64,000 nt of DNA, from contig CM068377.1 in the NCBI GenBank assembly GCA_034770075.1, positions 51,252,271-51,316,270 on the forward strand, in the 5' to 3' direction. This document shows positions 44,888 through 58,193 of the stretch, one piece after another. How positions within the stretch are numbered: position 1 is the stretch's first letter; the number at the start of each line of letters is the position of its first letter. This DNA comes from Aralia elata. Lineage: Eukaryota; Streptophyta; Magnoliopsida; Apiales; Araliaceae. The position numbers were made by a program, and so were the translations under genes. The notes under the pieces were generated by a model. That model saw nothing but the letters and a program-made list of their open reading frames with translations, searched no databases and had not been told where the DNA came from.

Positions 44888-46100
44888 TGTAACGCCCCAA
44901 ATCCGGGTCTACATTTAAACCCGAATCTAGTGCGTCACGGTACTATCCATTCATCACAATAATAATGACACAAATGTAATTACTATATTATTACAATATG
45001 TCTTACTCTATCCCAGGTTCTATAACCATTACATCATTCATTGTCATAATATTAATAATTATTACACCATTCATAGTAATATTAAGTCTTCCATAGTCTA
45101 AACTACTACATATATGGATATTAAAATCCTACGCGTTAACTTTTCCTTTGCCCTTGTCCCGACGGGAACCTTCGGCAACCTTTAGTTTAACTGAAAACAT
45201 TTATTTAAGCAAGGATGAACATTCAATTGCTCAGCAAGTATAACAGTTGAACAACAACAAAATCAAGAATCATATCAGAACAATTGAACAACTGAACAAT
45301 AGTTGTGAAACATGATGAATAAGTAAGAATAATACTTTGCTTTTGTTTGAAGAAATTTTCAAAACAACATACTGAATGGTCATAAGACCTTTGAACTTCT
45401 TTTTCATTCATAAAAGGTTTCACCGTATTTCTACCGCAAACTGATGTACTTACGAGCACTTCTAGGCGATCAGCCTATAGTACTCTATGTTGATTAATAC
45501 TCTACTTGTAAACGATTATATGTGTTTGGTTTAGGCAATTGAAGCCTTGCTAGAATATCTGACTAAAAATTTTCCCTATTGATAAGGTTTTTCATTTCAT
45601 ACATGCATTTGAATCCTAACCGAAACAATTCAGTTAGATAGTTCTACTTAAAATCAATAATATTTCAAAGATTTATAATGTAATTGATAAAATATTTTAA
45701 ACATTTGTCTAGCCGAGTCAAATGGCATCAACAGTCTTCATAAGCAGTTCCTGAATATAGAACTTGAAAGCTTTAATAGTTTATGCATATCATAGCTTGA
45801 ATACTTGTACAAATACTAAAAGAGTTGTATAAGTCTGGAATTCACATAACAATTCAAGGGTTATGTAAATCTGAATAGTAACGTGTCAAATAAACTTTAC
45901 AAGAACATAGTCAAATAAAGTTAGAAAACTTGCCTTAAACGTCTTCTAGATTTTTTGCTAGTTTCCCTTTGAATGACCTACACAATTAAGTTCATATACA
46001 CATACTAATTAATCATATGTTTGACGCCAAATAATAGGTTTACATTATCTCTAGTCCTTATTACGATTCTTTTCTATCTCATGATCGTTTTGTTTTACGA
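44888..46100 (-). repeat. Element F LTR, truncated
   Basis: It ends on the - strand with GATTTGGGGCGTTACA at 44888. The interior is AT-rich with LTR-like phrases shared with D, E and A (for example the CAGCAAGTATAAC region, complement of the TTGCTGAGCAA phrase). The outer boundary near 46100 is approximate: the LTR runs without a recognisable TG end into the leader of element G. Confidence 0.55.
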
Positions 46101-46412
46101 TCTTCTTAACTTTCCCTTTAATCATATTATATTATGATTTCCTTTATGCTTTTAGTCTTATAGACTTTGTCTATTCATCATTACTCGTCCTCTTTATTAT
46201 CAGAGTCGGGTAACTCCAGATTCTTATCTTTATAATTCTTCAAGATTCTTCTTTGAATCTTATTTATCTTTTTCTTTACTTAATAATGAATTTCCAAAAA
46301 TTCATCTTTTAGCACTTAAACTCTATTTGAGTTTATTCCTTATCCCTATCTCTGCGGTTATAGCTTAAGGTACACATACCTAAGGTTTATAACCTACCGC
46401 TCTGATACCAAC
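46100..46412 (-). other. Element G leader and primer binding site
   Basis: The primer site TGGTATCAGAGC (- strand, 46399-46410) is preceded in + coordinates by the same leader phrases as D and F (CTCTATTTGAGTTTATTC, CCTAAGGTTTATAACCTAC). ORF1 of G is not present; F's LTR begins instead, so G was cut by a deletion or by F's arrival. Confidence 0.6.
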
Positions 46413-47761
46413 TGTAGCGCCCCCAAACCCGGGTTCCTTAAACCTCGGACCTGGTGCATCACGATACATCATATTTACAACTACTGCGGAAGGTATAAAC
46501 ATATATTGTTTATTCACCACTTCTCCCAAGGTCTTTAACCTTAACTTACATACATTGAATCTAAATTATGACTCATCTTTAATTTTCATATTCATACAAT
46601 AAATATCAATATAGATATTAGAATTTAGTTAATAAAACTTCTTCCGGTTCTAGAATTTGTAACCTTATATCTCTTACCTTTACAAGATCTATGTAAAGTT
46701 ACAAGTCATAATTAAATGAATACATAAATTCAACCTCTACTCAAAGGGTATATATATATAAATTTATATAACTTACTTAATCATCATAACAACCAATGAC
46801 GCCAGCCCCGTGCCATTTAATAAAACAACGCGCCTTATAATCGCACTATGTTTAACTCTTCATTACGTTGTCCGTCTACTAATTCCGTGTTTATCTACAA
46901 AATTATTTGCAAGATTGAGCACTATGACTCAACAAGTCTAATAGTCTACACCTTTCATACTTCACATAGCATACATACCTGCATTTCATACATACATAAT
47001 AAATCTCATGCAATGCTTCTATCTAGGTTTCATACCTTCATGATGTGCAATTCAATATACGTATAACCTTTCATGCTTCACATAAAATATTCGCATCACA
47101 TAGCAATCAAAATCAACTTGATTACACAGAACAACAGTTCTCAATTATTGTCTTATGTATAAATCTATACATATTAACACATAGGAGCAAGTTACTGAAA
47201 AACTTTCCTTAAAGCACTCCACGCAAAGCTATGGTAGCTCGTCCTTCCAGTATCCTTCACAATTTTAAGTGTACAAGGACATAATAATCAGCCACATAAC
47301 AATTCTTAACCATTGTTTATGTTAATTATACTCTATATTCTTTAATCTATTTCTTTAACTGACATTTAACAATTGTTCAACTGTTTAAAGCTTTTTAGGA
47401 CTTATTATTGTCCATACAACTTAATCGTGTTACACTTTCTTTCACATCTCGTTACATTCTATTTTAGACGACACTTAACACTCGGTTAAATGTTTAAAGT
47501 TTGACTTGACTCTGTATTGAGAGCCTCTTATTTCATATAATTGATTAAGGTTAATTATATAACCCTTTATATCATGCCCCTTTATATCTGTCTTCGATTG
47601 ATACTTAACATTTAGTTAAGTCTTAAATCTTATCTTTACATCACATTGGATGTATAATTATCGTTAACATTTAGTCTCATCTTTCTTTAAAGTTCTCTTT
47701 TGATCGACACTTAACGTTTGGTTAAGTTATCGTAGTCATCGTTACATCGTATTAGAGGTAT
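46413..47761 (-). repeat. Element G LTR, partial
   Basis: The - strand ends GGGTTTGGGGGCGCTACA at 46413, followed by the primer site. Interior repeats of the type CACTTAACATTTAGTTAAGT recur at about 47355-47710. It is interrupted at 47761 by the LTR of element E; the outer part was not found in the window. Confidence 0.6.
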
Positions 47762-48698
47762 TGTAATGCCCGAGAAATTTTAAAACCTCTATATCAATTA
47801 TTTATGAAATGAAATTTTATTTATGAATTAATTTTACGTGTCTAATGAGACCTATGCGTGTATTATTATTTAATCATATAACTATACGATTTAATATTTT
47901 TTTTCGTTAAGAGGTTCATTTAGGGGTCTGCATAAATTAATGGTTCAACCCTAAGATTTGAAGGGCAAGAAAATTGGAAAGAGGGTTAAATAAGTAATTT
48001 CATTTTATCATGATGTTGCATTCCATTTATCGAATTAAATAATTCGAATGAGGGATTATTGTTAAAATAAATATTTTAAACAATTAATTAATTGAGTTGG
48101 TTATTTAATTTAAATGCAAGAAGTATAATTATTATTAATTTTAGTTAGTGTATTGGGCCATTTCTCTCTTCATTTCGATTGGCCCAACCTCATTTGGGTT
48201 GGACCCATTTCTTTTCCTGTCGGGTTGGACCCATTTCAAGTGGGTTGGGACAATCCATACCGGTAAGTCAATTGGGTGGAGAGGAGGGGCTTGGGGTTAA
48301 TCAGAGCCTAATGACCTAAACTTTCTATCGGATGGAACGGGTGAAGAGGGGCACACCAGTCGTGTGCCGGCATGTAGAGGGCCGGTGTGCCAGCGTGGTG
48401 GGGTGAAGAGACCGACGGCTTGGACTGGGGGAAGAGCTCAGCGATCGGTGGCTATCCGAGGTTCGAGGCGGGCGAAACAAGTAAGGGCATGGGCGACCGA
48501 GCGGTTACCGATCGGACCAAAGGATTCAAGCGCTAGGCGGTTGACCGATGGGAATGTGCGCCACGAGGGTCTGCCAACTGAGCTTAGCTGGGCTCGGATA
48601 GGACTTGATGCGGACAACCGCTCACCTACCCCCCTAACCCTCGGGTAATATTGTGTTGATTGGGTTATTAACCAACAAAAAGGGGGTACAAATCTTCC

Positions 48699-48706
48699 TA
48701 TAAATT
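48699..48706 (+). promoter_or_regulatory. TATA box of element E LTR
   Basis: TATAAATTGAAG, equivalent to the box at 8509 in B. Element D is inserted 13 bases further on, at the expected transcription start region. Confidence 0.5.
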
Positions 48707-48719
48707 GAAGACCACCCCT

Positions 48720-51700
48720 TGTGACGCCCCCAAATCCGTGCATCATCAAACACCGGATGTGGTGCATCACGGTACAACATACACCATCATCTAACTAAAT
48801 AAACTTTATAGATAATAATAATAATAATAATAATAACAATAGTATTCGGTAATAATCCCAAATATAAAACCAAACATAATCCCCAAGTTTCAAAACCTTA
48901 AACATCTTAGACTTAGCGTTCACCGCTACATTACATCAATGCGGAAGATCTAAACTTATTACAAAGAAATAAGCTTTCATCATTTCATCTTAGCCTTTCC
49001 CTTGTCCTTGCCCGAGCCCTCGACCTTCTCACCCTTAACTGAAAGGTTTAAGCAAGAATGAGCACAATTTGCCCAGCAAGTATAACAAGTAATTTGATAA
49101 TAAATACCAATGATAAATATATTTGTATAGGCATTTCTCAACAATTGAAAGAGTATTGAAGAGGTAAATACGAATTAGAGTTAAGAGTTAAGAATTTTCA
49201 ATAGTGTACTAAGGGGTGTTGATACCCTGAACATTATTTTGTTTCATCGAAAACCATCAGAAGCTTTTATCAATCAGATAGATTATAAAACCTTCTCTGC
49301 AAGTACTCAAGGTGATCAGCCTTTCGTACCCTACATTGTCCACAAGTATGAAATTTAAACGCGTAAGCGTAAATGGGACTATATGCCCGACATCTGTTTG
49401 CCCATTATTCGGGTTGTTCATCTTAGTATCATGTGAGACCGCACCAAAGCAATTTGGATTGGTAAACTTTAATAGCTACAATGAATTTGAATTGTTCAAA
49501 CAATATAACGTTACGCATCAATAATATCTAGCCGGAACAAAAGGCCAGAAAAGCATACTTGAAAGCAGTTCGTAATAGTTAAGAACTTTAAAACATAACA
49601 ATTGTAATAACAATTGAGTAATCATCAATAAAGCTTGTACAATGGATTTGTATAGCTTACGACATAAGAAACTCACGATCATTGAATAAGTGAATAATGA
49701 TAGAATATTTGTTCAATTGAAATAATAAACTCTAGAAGCTTGCTCAATAAAACGTAGAGTCAAGAAACTTGCGTAAATGAGAAGTAGGGTTTAAGAACTT
49801 GCCTGATAAGTCTTCTATATTTAAAGTTATCTATTAGTTCTTCACGTAACCTATTCACATGTGTCACGTTAAGTAATTTGATCCTCGAACACCACTTTGA
49901 AGTGTAATGGTTCCCTTTTATTTTAATAAAATGATTAAACTTACACGTATTCAAATACAATTCAATTACATAACATGTTGCTATGAATAGGCCACGTGGT
50001 TAAATAAAAGAAACTGGGAAACATAAATTTGTGACATTTTTCGGACCAAAAATCTGTATAAAATATGCTTAAGGGTCTCAAGTCGAAAAATCTCATTTTC
50101 CATAATTATGACATCCCATATATAATTAAATTCATTTACCCATTTAACATCATTTATATTAAAAATACCAAATCAATCTCAAAAATATTTCCTTTCTGTA
50201 ATTTTGTAGAATATAGTCCCACATTGAACATATATTTTTCCCGGAATTAATAAAATTCATCTATTATTTTTAAATAGTCCATAATAGCCAAATATTCTCA
50301 GATTTTTCATACATCTAGATTAGCTCCAAAAATTCTGAAATTTTCAGGGTTATCTCCTGCTTCACACATGAACGTCCAGTAAAAATTGTGTAATTTTTGG
50401 ACTTATACACAGAGAGTTATTCAGGTATCGTTTCAAATAATGACCTTAGCCGTAAAATCCATAACTCTCAAACCGTATGGCCAAATATTCTCAAATTTTT
50501 ACAGGACCTTCATATCTTCTTATAGTAATACTCCAAATTTTTCCATAATTTTTAATGTACAAAACAGTGGACGAAAAGGCCCCCGAAACAGACTGATCCA
50601 AACAGTTACAAGAAAGACATTAATTTTTTTTTGTTTCATGCTGCCACTTTTGCGATTTTATTCCAACTAATCTAAAGATGATATGACCATGATACTTGGA
50701 CACAATAAACTTCATACAGCAAGGTATTTTAAAAAAATATAACATTCATAAAAATAGCATGCTAAGACCACAAACCAACTGCATAGAAAAGCGTGCCAGC
50801 ACTAGTTTCATACTTAGAAAAAAAATCTGGAAATTCCAAATTTTCTGCCGATTTTATTATGTACATGCTTGCTTACGATTTTCATAACTTGATCATTATA
50901 ACTCCAATTCAAACGAAATTTGGGCCAGATTAGACTTCATACTACATACTATTTAATAAAATTATTACATACTCTAATCGAGTTATATAAAGCATGATTC
51001 CGAGGCTCCGAAAAACCCGAAAATCACATATTTCACATTCAACCAACTTTGAAATATTTTGAGATTTTGATTCTAGCATGCATGGGCTTGACTCCTACTG
51101 TCCAGATCACTTCTACCAACATATATGAACATGCTACAACAAACCAACTCACTAAATTACCATGCTTTGAACAAATTGACTACTAAGAGACATTTTATCA
51201 AACATATCGCATACATACATGAAATCTTTGATTCTCTATGCAATTGCAACATGTTTAAACCATAATTTTAATTCCTTATCATCCTCATACAGAAACCAAC
51301 ATTAGCACAGCCTTACGAAATTAACATAAACCACTTACCATGACTATACATGCTTTTTCACTATTTTTCTTCAAGAACACGAAAAAGAGAGTTTCATGGC
51401 TTACCTTTTTGGACGAATTTCCCTTGTGTTAATTTGATTATCCCTCTTCCTTGCTTGTTAGTTGCTATGTAATCTCCAGTATTCGTTTTCCCCCTCTCAA
51501 GCTCTCATTCTCTCAGTTTCTCTTTTTTTTTTCTTTTGCTCTCTTGATGAAATTTTGTAAATGAGAGGAATATATGAGTGGAGAGTGTATATATGTATAT
51601 GATATTAGCATAGGCTTCCCCTTGCCTCTTCCATTCCCAAATCATCAGTTATGTATATATTGCTCATAATGCATAGGTTTAATATGGAGAGGGGAGTTAA

Positions 51701-52329
51701 GAAAATGAAAAGTTTTGGTTTATTACACAAGTGTAACTCCCTCTCCCTCAATATCTTGTAATACGTATACTTCCTCCTCCCTTGTCCCAATTCGTGAGTC
51801 ACAGGATCCCACCAGCTGCTGACCAATTAAATAAACACATTATAATATTATTTTAATCCTTTAAATGCCCATTTTGAACATTTTGCCCTCCATAGCCAAA
51901 CGTGTTCGATACTTATATCGATTCCTACAAAAGTCAATGTTCCAGACGTCATGGAACTATCCGTTTCATCAAAATCATCACCGAAATTCGTGGTTGACTT
52001 TGACCAAAAAGTCAACTGTGACACATTTTCGTCGTTACAGTCTAACTTGACTAATTTCGACGTTCCGGACTCGAATACGCAGTCCGCGTCTCTAAATTCC
52101 GATCCGAACTCCAACTCATGATTTAATACCAACCCACGTAATAAAAAGAATTAATTCCCCACTTAATCAATTTAAATAGTTAAATAAAACTAAACCAACC
52201 ATATAAATACATCTCATCACATCTCTTAATATAACACATATATATCTAATAAAGGAAATCACACAAGAGTTTCGCATAAAATTCAATTCATTAAATACAT
52301 TACGATGTATATTAATCTCGGGCATTACA
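48720..52329 (-). repeat. Element D 3' LTR (3610 bp)
   Basis: The - strand starts TGTAATGCCCGAGATT at 52329 and ends GGGGGCGTCACA at 48720. It is the near-identical partner of 58071-61712. It lacks a 29-bp segment present at 61354-61382. The ORFs at 49312-52132 recur in both LTRs and are not protein-like. Confidence 0.92.
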
Positions 52330-52344
52330 TTCACCCTCCCTTAT
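52330..52344 (-). other. Element D polypurine tract
   Basis: The - strand reads AATAAGGGAGGGTGA directly before the 3' LTR start at 52329. Confidence 0.8.
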
Positions 52345-52374
52345 TAGGATTCCGTCCCCGGAATCATCACAAAG

Positions 52375-55290
52375 TTAAACAAATAAGTTAGGATAATTTT
52401 CCATCATCTTCTCCTCGAGTTCCCACGTAGCTTCGTCAGCATTGTGGTTCCTCCATATTACCTTAACAGAAGGTATGACTCTATTTCGTAAAACTTGCTC
52501 TTTCCTATCAATAATTTGAACAGGAATTTCCTCGTAGGTTAAATCTTTCTCAAACTGAATGGGTTCATACTCTATAACATGCTTGTAATCCTGCTTGTAA
52601 GGTCGTAAAACTGACACATGAAACACGTTGTGTACATGCTCCAACTCCGGAGGTAAAGCTATTTCATAAGCTACCTCACCTATTCGTCCCAATACTTCAA
52701 AGGGTCCTATAAACCTCGGGCTTAGTTTTCCTTTCTTTCCAAATCTCATTTTCCCTTTCCAGGGGGATACTTTCAGAAACACATAAGAACCAACGTCAAA
52801 GTCTCGCTGCTGCCTGTGTTGATCAGCATATTTCTTCTGTCGATCTTGAGCCGACACTAATCTTGCTCGTATTGTTTTGACGATATCTGCAGTCTGTTGT
52901 ACCAATTCTGGTCCTAGCAGTCGTCGTTCCCCTACTTCATCCCAGCACAATGGTGTTCTGCACTTTCTACCGTACAGAGCTTCATAAGGTGGCATACCGA
53001 TGCTCGCGTGGTAACTGTTGTTGTAAGCAAACTCCACCAAAGGTAGATGATCATCCCAACTTCCCTTGAAATCCATAATGCACGCTCGCAACATGTCCTC
53101 TAGGGTTTGAATTGTTCTTTCGCTCTGCCCATCTGTCTGAGGATGATATGCGGTGCTCAGTCTCAATTGCGTTCCCATGCGTTCTTGAATTTCCACAAAT
53201 TTGCTGTGAATCGCAGGTCGCGATCTGACACAATGGATACTGGTACTCCCTGTCTGGAGACAATTTCTTTGATGTAGAGTTTCGCCAGTTGGTCCAAGTT
53301 GAATCTGACTTTGATCGGCAGAAAGTGTGCTGACTTAGTCAATCGATCAACAATAACCCAAATAGCATCAAATCCCTTCTGGGTAGTTGGAAGTCCTACC
53401 ACAAAATCCATTGTGATATGCTCACATTTCCATTCCGGTATTTCTAGGGGTTGAAGTAACTCGCTCGGTTTCTGATGTTCAGCCTTGACTCTCTGGCATG
53501 TTAAGCATCTGCTGACGCACTCTGCGACCTCTTTCTTCATATTGGGCCACCAATAATGTTGATGAAGATCCCGATACATCTTTGTGCTACCCGGATGAAT
53601 CGAGTAACTTGAACCATGAGCTTCTTGTAGAATTTCTTCCTTTAACTCAGATACCGCTGGCACCCAAATTCTCCCTTCAAACCTTAACAATCCATCACCA
53701 CCCACACTGATCTTAAGCTTTTCCCCATCTGAAATTCTTTTTCTCACCTTTTCGCATTCTTCATCGCTGTCTTGTGCTTCCTTTATTTTGTCCAATAGAG
53801 TCGGACGAGCATCTACTGCGAATAATTTCTCACTAGACTCCTTTGAAAACTTTACTTCGAGCTCCAATCTTGCTATATCCTTAATTAACTCTTCTTGAGC
53901 TGTTATCATCGCCAACTTACCAATACCCTTCCTGCTTAGCGCATCTGCTACCACGTTAGCTTTTCCCGGGTGATATAGAATTTCGCAGTCGTAGTCCTTT
54001 ATCAGCTCCAACCATCTCCTCTGTCGCATATTCAGCTCTTTCTGCGTGAAGATATACTTCATACTTTTATGGTCCGTGTATATTTCACACTTTGCACCAT
54101 ATAAATAGTGCCTCCATATCTTCAGGGCAAATACTACCGCTGCCAATTCAAGGTCGTGGGTAGGATATCCCTTTTCGTAATCTTTTAACTGCCTTGACGC
54201 GTACGCAATAACTTTACCATGTTGCATAAGCACACAGCCAAGTCCTGTGTGAGACGCATCACTGTAAACTACGAAGTCACCCGTATCGTCAGGTAAAGAC
54301 AACACTGGTGCTTCACTCAACCTTTTCTTCAGCTCCTGAAAACTTTCTTCACACTTTTCCGTTCAGACAAATTTTACCGACTTCCTTGTTAAATTTGTCA
54401 GAGTTCCTGCTATCTTGGAGAAATCTTGAATGAATCTTCTGTAATAGCCTGCCAATCCCAAGAAACTTCTTACTTCTGTTGGTGTCTTCGGCTGCTCCCA
54501 ATTAATTACTGCTTCCACCTTTGCTGGATCCACACAGATTCCGTCCTTGTCAATCACGTGACCCAGAAATTGAACTCTTTCCAACCAGAATTCACACTTT
54601 GAGAATTTTGTGTATAATTTCTCCTTTCTCAACGCTTCTAACACCATCCTTAAATGTTCTGTATGATCTTCTGGAGTCTTAGAATAGATCAGAATATCAT
54701 CTATGAACACAACTACAAACTTATCCAAGTATTGCTTGAATACCCGATTCATCATGTCCATAAATGCTGCTGGCGCATTCGTTAACCCGAATGACATTAT
54801 CAGGAACTCGTAATGGCCATAACGAGTCCTGAATGCCATCTTAGGTACATCTTCCTTCCTCACCTTCAACTGGTGATAACCCATCCTTAAGTCGATTTTG
54901 GAAAAATATTTCGCTCCCTTCAACTGATCAAACAAATCATATATCCTAGGTAGTGGGTATTTGTTTTTGATCGTTACTTTGTTTAACTACCGATAGTCGA
55001 TACAAAGTCTCATCGACCCGTCCTTCTTTTTCACAAATAAAACTGGTGCTCCCCAAGGAGACACACTCGGTTGGATATACTTCTTATCTAACAACTCCTG
55101 CAACTGTACCATCAGCTCCTTCATCTCCACCGGTGCCATTCTGTATGGAGCTTTCGAAATCGGTGCCGTTCCAGGTACTAGATTTATAACGAATTCGATC
55201 TCCCTATCTGGTGGTAGACCTGGCAAATCCTTCGGAAACACATCGGGAAACTCACTTACAACAGGTATTTGTCCCATCTCTGTCTCTACT
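52375..55290 (-). pseudogene. Element D RT, RNase H, integrase and chromodomain
   Basis: The RT has KKDGSMRLCIDYR, SKIDLRMGYHQLKV and FIDDILIYS. RNase H has YSDASHTGLGCVLMQ and TDHKSMKY. The integrase zinc finger has RCLTCQRVKAEH, and the core shows MDFVVGL, VSDRDLRF and DGQSERT. A chromodomain with YEEIPVQIIDRKE and IWRNH..DEATWELEEKM follows to the natural stop at 52375. Breaks: TAG at about 54985-54989 (GAG in B), TGA 54363-54365 (TGG in A and B) and a frameshift near 53190, a few codons after the second catalytic Asp. The rest is near consensus. Confidence 0.88.
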
Positions 55291-56896
55291 TTCTGGGTAT
55301 CAACAATATGGGCCAAATAACCTATACAACCTTTTCTCAACAATTTCCTAGCTTGCATCATCGTCAGGCAACTCGAGTGCCTGGGTGATTTACTACCATA
55401 GAACACTACCTTAGACTGATTTGGAGTCTGAAGGTTTATACACTTCTTCTGGCAATCTATCATTGCCCCATGGTTAAATAACCAGTCCATACCTAGAATT
55501 ACATCAAATTCTCCTAGTTGAATTGGAATTAGATCCACAGGTAACTTATACCCCCTTATATCGACAAGACAATTCCTATGAATATGGCTAACGGGAATTA
55601 TTTCCTTATTCGCCACTTCTATGTTCATAGGATGCTCTAATTCTTCCTGAGATAAATTTAATCGTTGAGAGAATTCATGTGATACAAAGGAACAAGTAGC
55701 ACCCGAATCAAATAATATATATACAGATATATCATTGACCAGAATGATACCTGAAACCACGTCCTTAGATGCAACCGCATCTTGAACTGTCATGTTGAAA
55801 GTCCTTGCTGTTGGTCGATTCTGAGTTGGTGGTCCAGAAATTGTAAGATTTCCACCGCTATTTCCCCTTCCTCCATTTCCTCCACTTGAGTTCTTCTTTG
55901 GGCAATTCCTAGCCTGATGATCCAATGCTCCGCAGTTGAAGCATCCATTCCTCTTTGGTGCGGGACAGTTGGGAGAGATGTGCCCCTCCTGTCCGCAATT
56001 AAAGCATACATTCTTTCCCTTTAGGCAAGCGCCTGAGTGACTCTTTCCACACTCCTTGCAAGCCTCTGCTCTTTTCTTCAAATCACCAGATTTACCGCCA
56101 AAACTTGTTGGGTTGCTGTTGTTATTGTTGTTGTTATTCCACTTCCTTTTGCTACCACTGCTACCACCTTCCCCTCTATTTCCTCCTTCAATCTTCTTCT
56201 TCTTTTCCTTGTTGAATTTCATCAGGGCTTCACTTCCGCCCTCAGCAATTATGGCCTTCTCCAGAAGAGTAGCGAAGCTGTTCGTCTGTAGCACTGCAAG
56301 TCTGCTATACAACCATGGCTTGAGGCCCTGCTCGAACCTCCTTGTCTTTCTTTCCTCAGTGTCGACCTGATGAGGTGCAAACCTCGCCAGTTCATTAAAC
56401 TTTGCGGCGTACTGGGGTACCGTCATGTCATCTTGCTTCAGCTCCAAAAATCGCATCTCCATGCGACTCTGCATACTCATAGGAAAATAATTTTCAAAAA
56501 AAACTTCTTTAAACCTCTCCCAAGATATCACACCTTCCCCAACCCTGTTCTGGTTTGCCTCCCACCAGTAGTTAGCTTCACCTTTCAGCATGTACGTGGC
56601 GAAGATCGTTTTCTGCTCATCTCCTACTCGGGTGATTGCAAACGCCTTTTCGATTTCTTTGATCCATGACTGGCTTCGATGGGTTCGGTGGTCCCTTTGA
56701 ATTCAGGGGGTCCCACACTTTTGAAGTCCTTAAAGGTTGCCACTTGGGCCGTCGGAGGATTATTATTATTATTCGGGGTCCGATTCTGTAATGCCCCAAC
56801 TAATAGGTCTACAAATTGTTGCATGGGGTTCGGTTGATCCCCATCATTACTGACTGACTCCTCAGGTGTTTGTTGACGACGTCTTCCCCTTGGCAT
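55291..56896 (-). pseudogene. Element D gag and protease (one frameshift)
   Basis: Start ATG 56896, MPRGRRRQQTPEESV. The capsid region has SVGPPEFKG, NYWWEANQNR and RFAPHQVDTEERKTRRF, with Asn runs from microsatellites at about 56763-56780 and 56115-56140. The zinc knuckles are CKECGKSHSGAC, CFNCGQEGHISPNC and CFNCGALDHQARNC. The protease site is FDSGATCSF. One C lost near 56669 shifts the frame at EPIEA; everything after it to the RT is open (534 codons). ATG follows TTTATTGATCAGAA, an AG acceptor-like end. Confidence 0.88.
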
Positions 56897-57156
56897 TTCT
56901 GATCAATAAAATTTACATGTTATCATCCCACAACTTAATCTTATAACATTTAAAGCTTATAATTAAGTTTAATCATCACATCACACATATCAATAAACAC
57001 ATTTTATTAATATGAAAAACCATGAAACCAAGGTACTTAACATCTTATGGCTAAATGCCACTTACATCTCTTAACTTAGAACTAAAATTTAAATATTTAC
57101 ATCAATAGATAAGCATTCAATACGATACTACTATAATAATTCATAGCAATATAAAC

Positions 57157-57879
57157 TCAAAAACTCCTCCTCATAGCATCTTCATACTCCTCGTTTGCCA
57201 TGTCCAGAACTAGCCCTCGACTTATAGCGTGTCTAGACCGGTGCTCCTCAAGTGGAAAATGATACACCCTATGCTGGAACCTGCCATGCGTTGAGCTAAA
57301 CGCGTACTGCATCCTGTCCATCCTAACCTTATTATTTCTCACCTCATGCTCTAACTCATCCCTCTGGTTTTGAGCCCTAACACGACCTTTCATTTCATCC
57401 CTCCAGTAGGTAGTAATCAACTGTTTGTCAGTTTGAAGACCCTGAACTCTCGCCTCCAAACCGTTTATCGTGTTACCCAAGTGAGATCGGATGGCCTCCT
57501 TTTCGACCCCCAACCTATCTGCCTTCTGGTCTGACGCACGCAGCTTGTCAGCCAGATCTGCGTTCCTAACCATCAGATGATGCACCAATGCCCCGAGTAG
57601 TGCCACCACCCCCTTCTCCTCCTGGTACTGCTCCTCCAATTCATGGACCCGATCATCCAACTCCGTGTTTCTGTCCATCAACTCATCTAGCAGTCTATCC
57701 TACGGTGCCTCCTCCGAGTCCTCCTCGGGCTCCTATTCCTTGGGATCCTCCTCAGAATCCTCCTCAGGGTCCTCATCTGGGTCTGAATCAGCTGATGCCT
57801 CAGCTATGGGCGGAGGTACAGCTGTTACTAACTGCTCACTAACCACATGGATATCTCTAACCTCCTCTTCTCCTGACAT
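57157..57879 (-). pseudogene. Element D ORF1: acidic coiled-coil protein
   Basis: ATG 57879 follows GATTGTAGG and gives MSGEEEVRDIHVVSEQLV. An acidic stretch (DSDPDEDPEEDSEEDPKE) with two in-frame TAG codons (about 57726 and 57696) comes next. The block NTELDDRVHELEEQYQEE is followed by about 100 residues of predicted coiled coil and the conserved C-terminal block THGRFQHRVYHFP..RHAISRGLVLDMANEEYEDAMRR. The last 174 codons are open. The match with F's ORF1 at both ends, despite F being a different element, argues that this protein was under selection. Confidence 0.68.
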
Positions 57880-58055
57880 CCTACAATCAAAACAAACAAC
57901 TAAATTAGTGTATTAAAAAAATAAACATTTTTTTTATAATAAAAGTAACTAGACTCAACACTTTAAACTCTATGTGAGTTCATCTCTTTCTATCTCCACT
58001 AATTTTCTTTACGGTTATAATCTAAGGTTCTCCCACCTAAGGTTTATAACCTACA

Positions 58056-58067
58056 GCTATGATACCA
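58056..58067 (-). other. Element D primer binding site
   Basis: The - strand reads TGGTATCATAGC, a one-base variant of the iMet primer site, three bases from the LTR end. Confidence 0.85.
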
Positions 58068-58070
58068 ACC

Positions 58071-58162
58071 TGTGACGCCCCCAAATCCGTGCATCATCAA
58101 ACACCGGATGTGGTGCATCACGGTACAACATACACCATCATCTAACTAAATAAACTTTATAG

Positions 58163-58193
<31 letters not shown>

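Noticed and set aside
48364..48648. 94-codon GC-rich ORF in the left part of E's LTR
   Set aside because: It corresponds to the GC-rich LTR leader also present in B (about 8150-8460), where the frame is not kept.
49312..52132. Several ORFs of 60-94 codons duplicated at 58666-61388
   Set aside because: They are duplicated only because they lie in the two LTRs of element D; AT-rich chance frames without starts or motifs in common with proteins.
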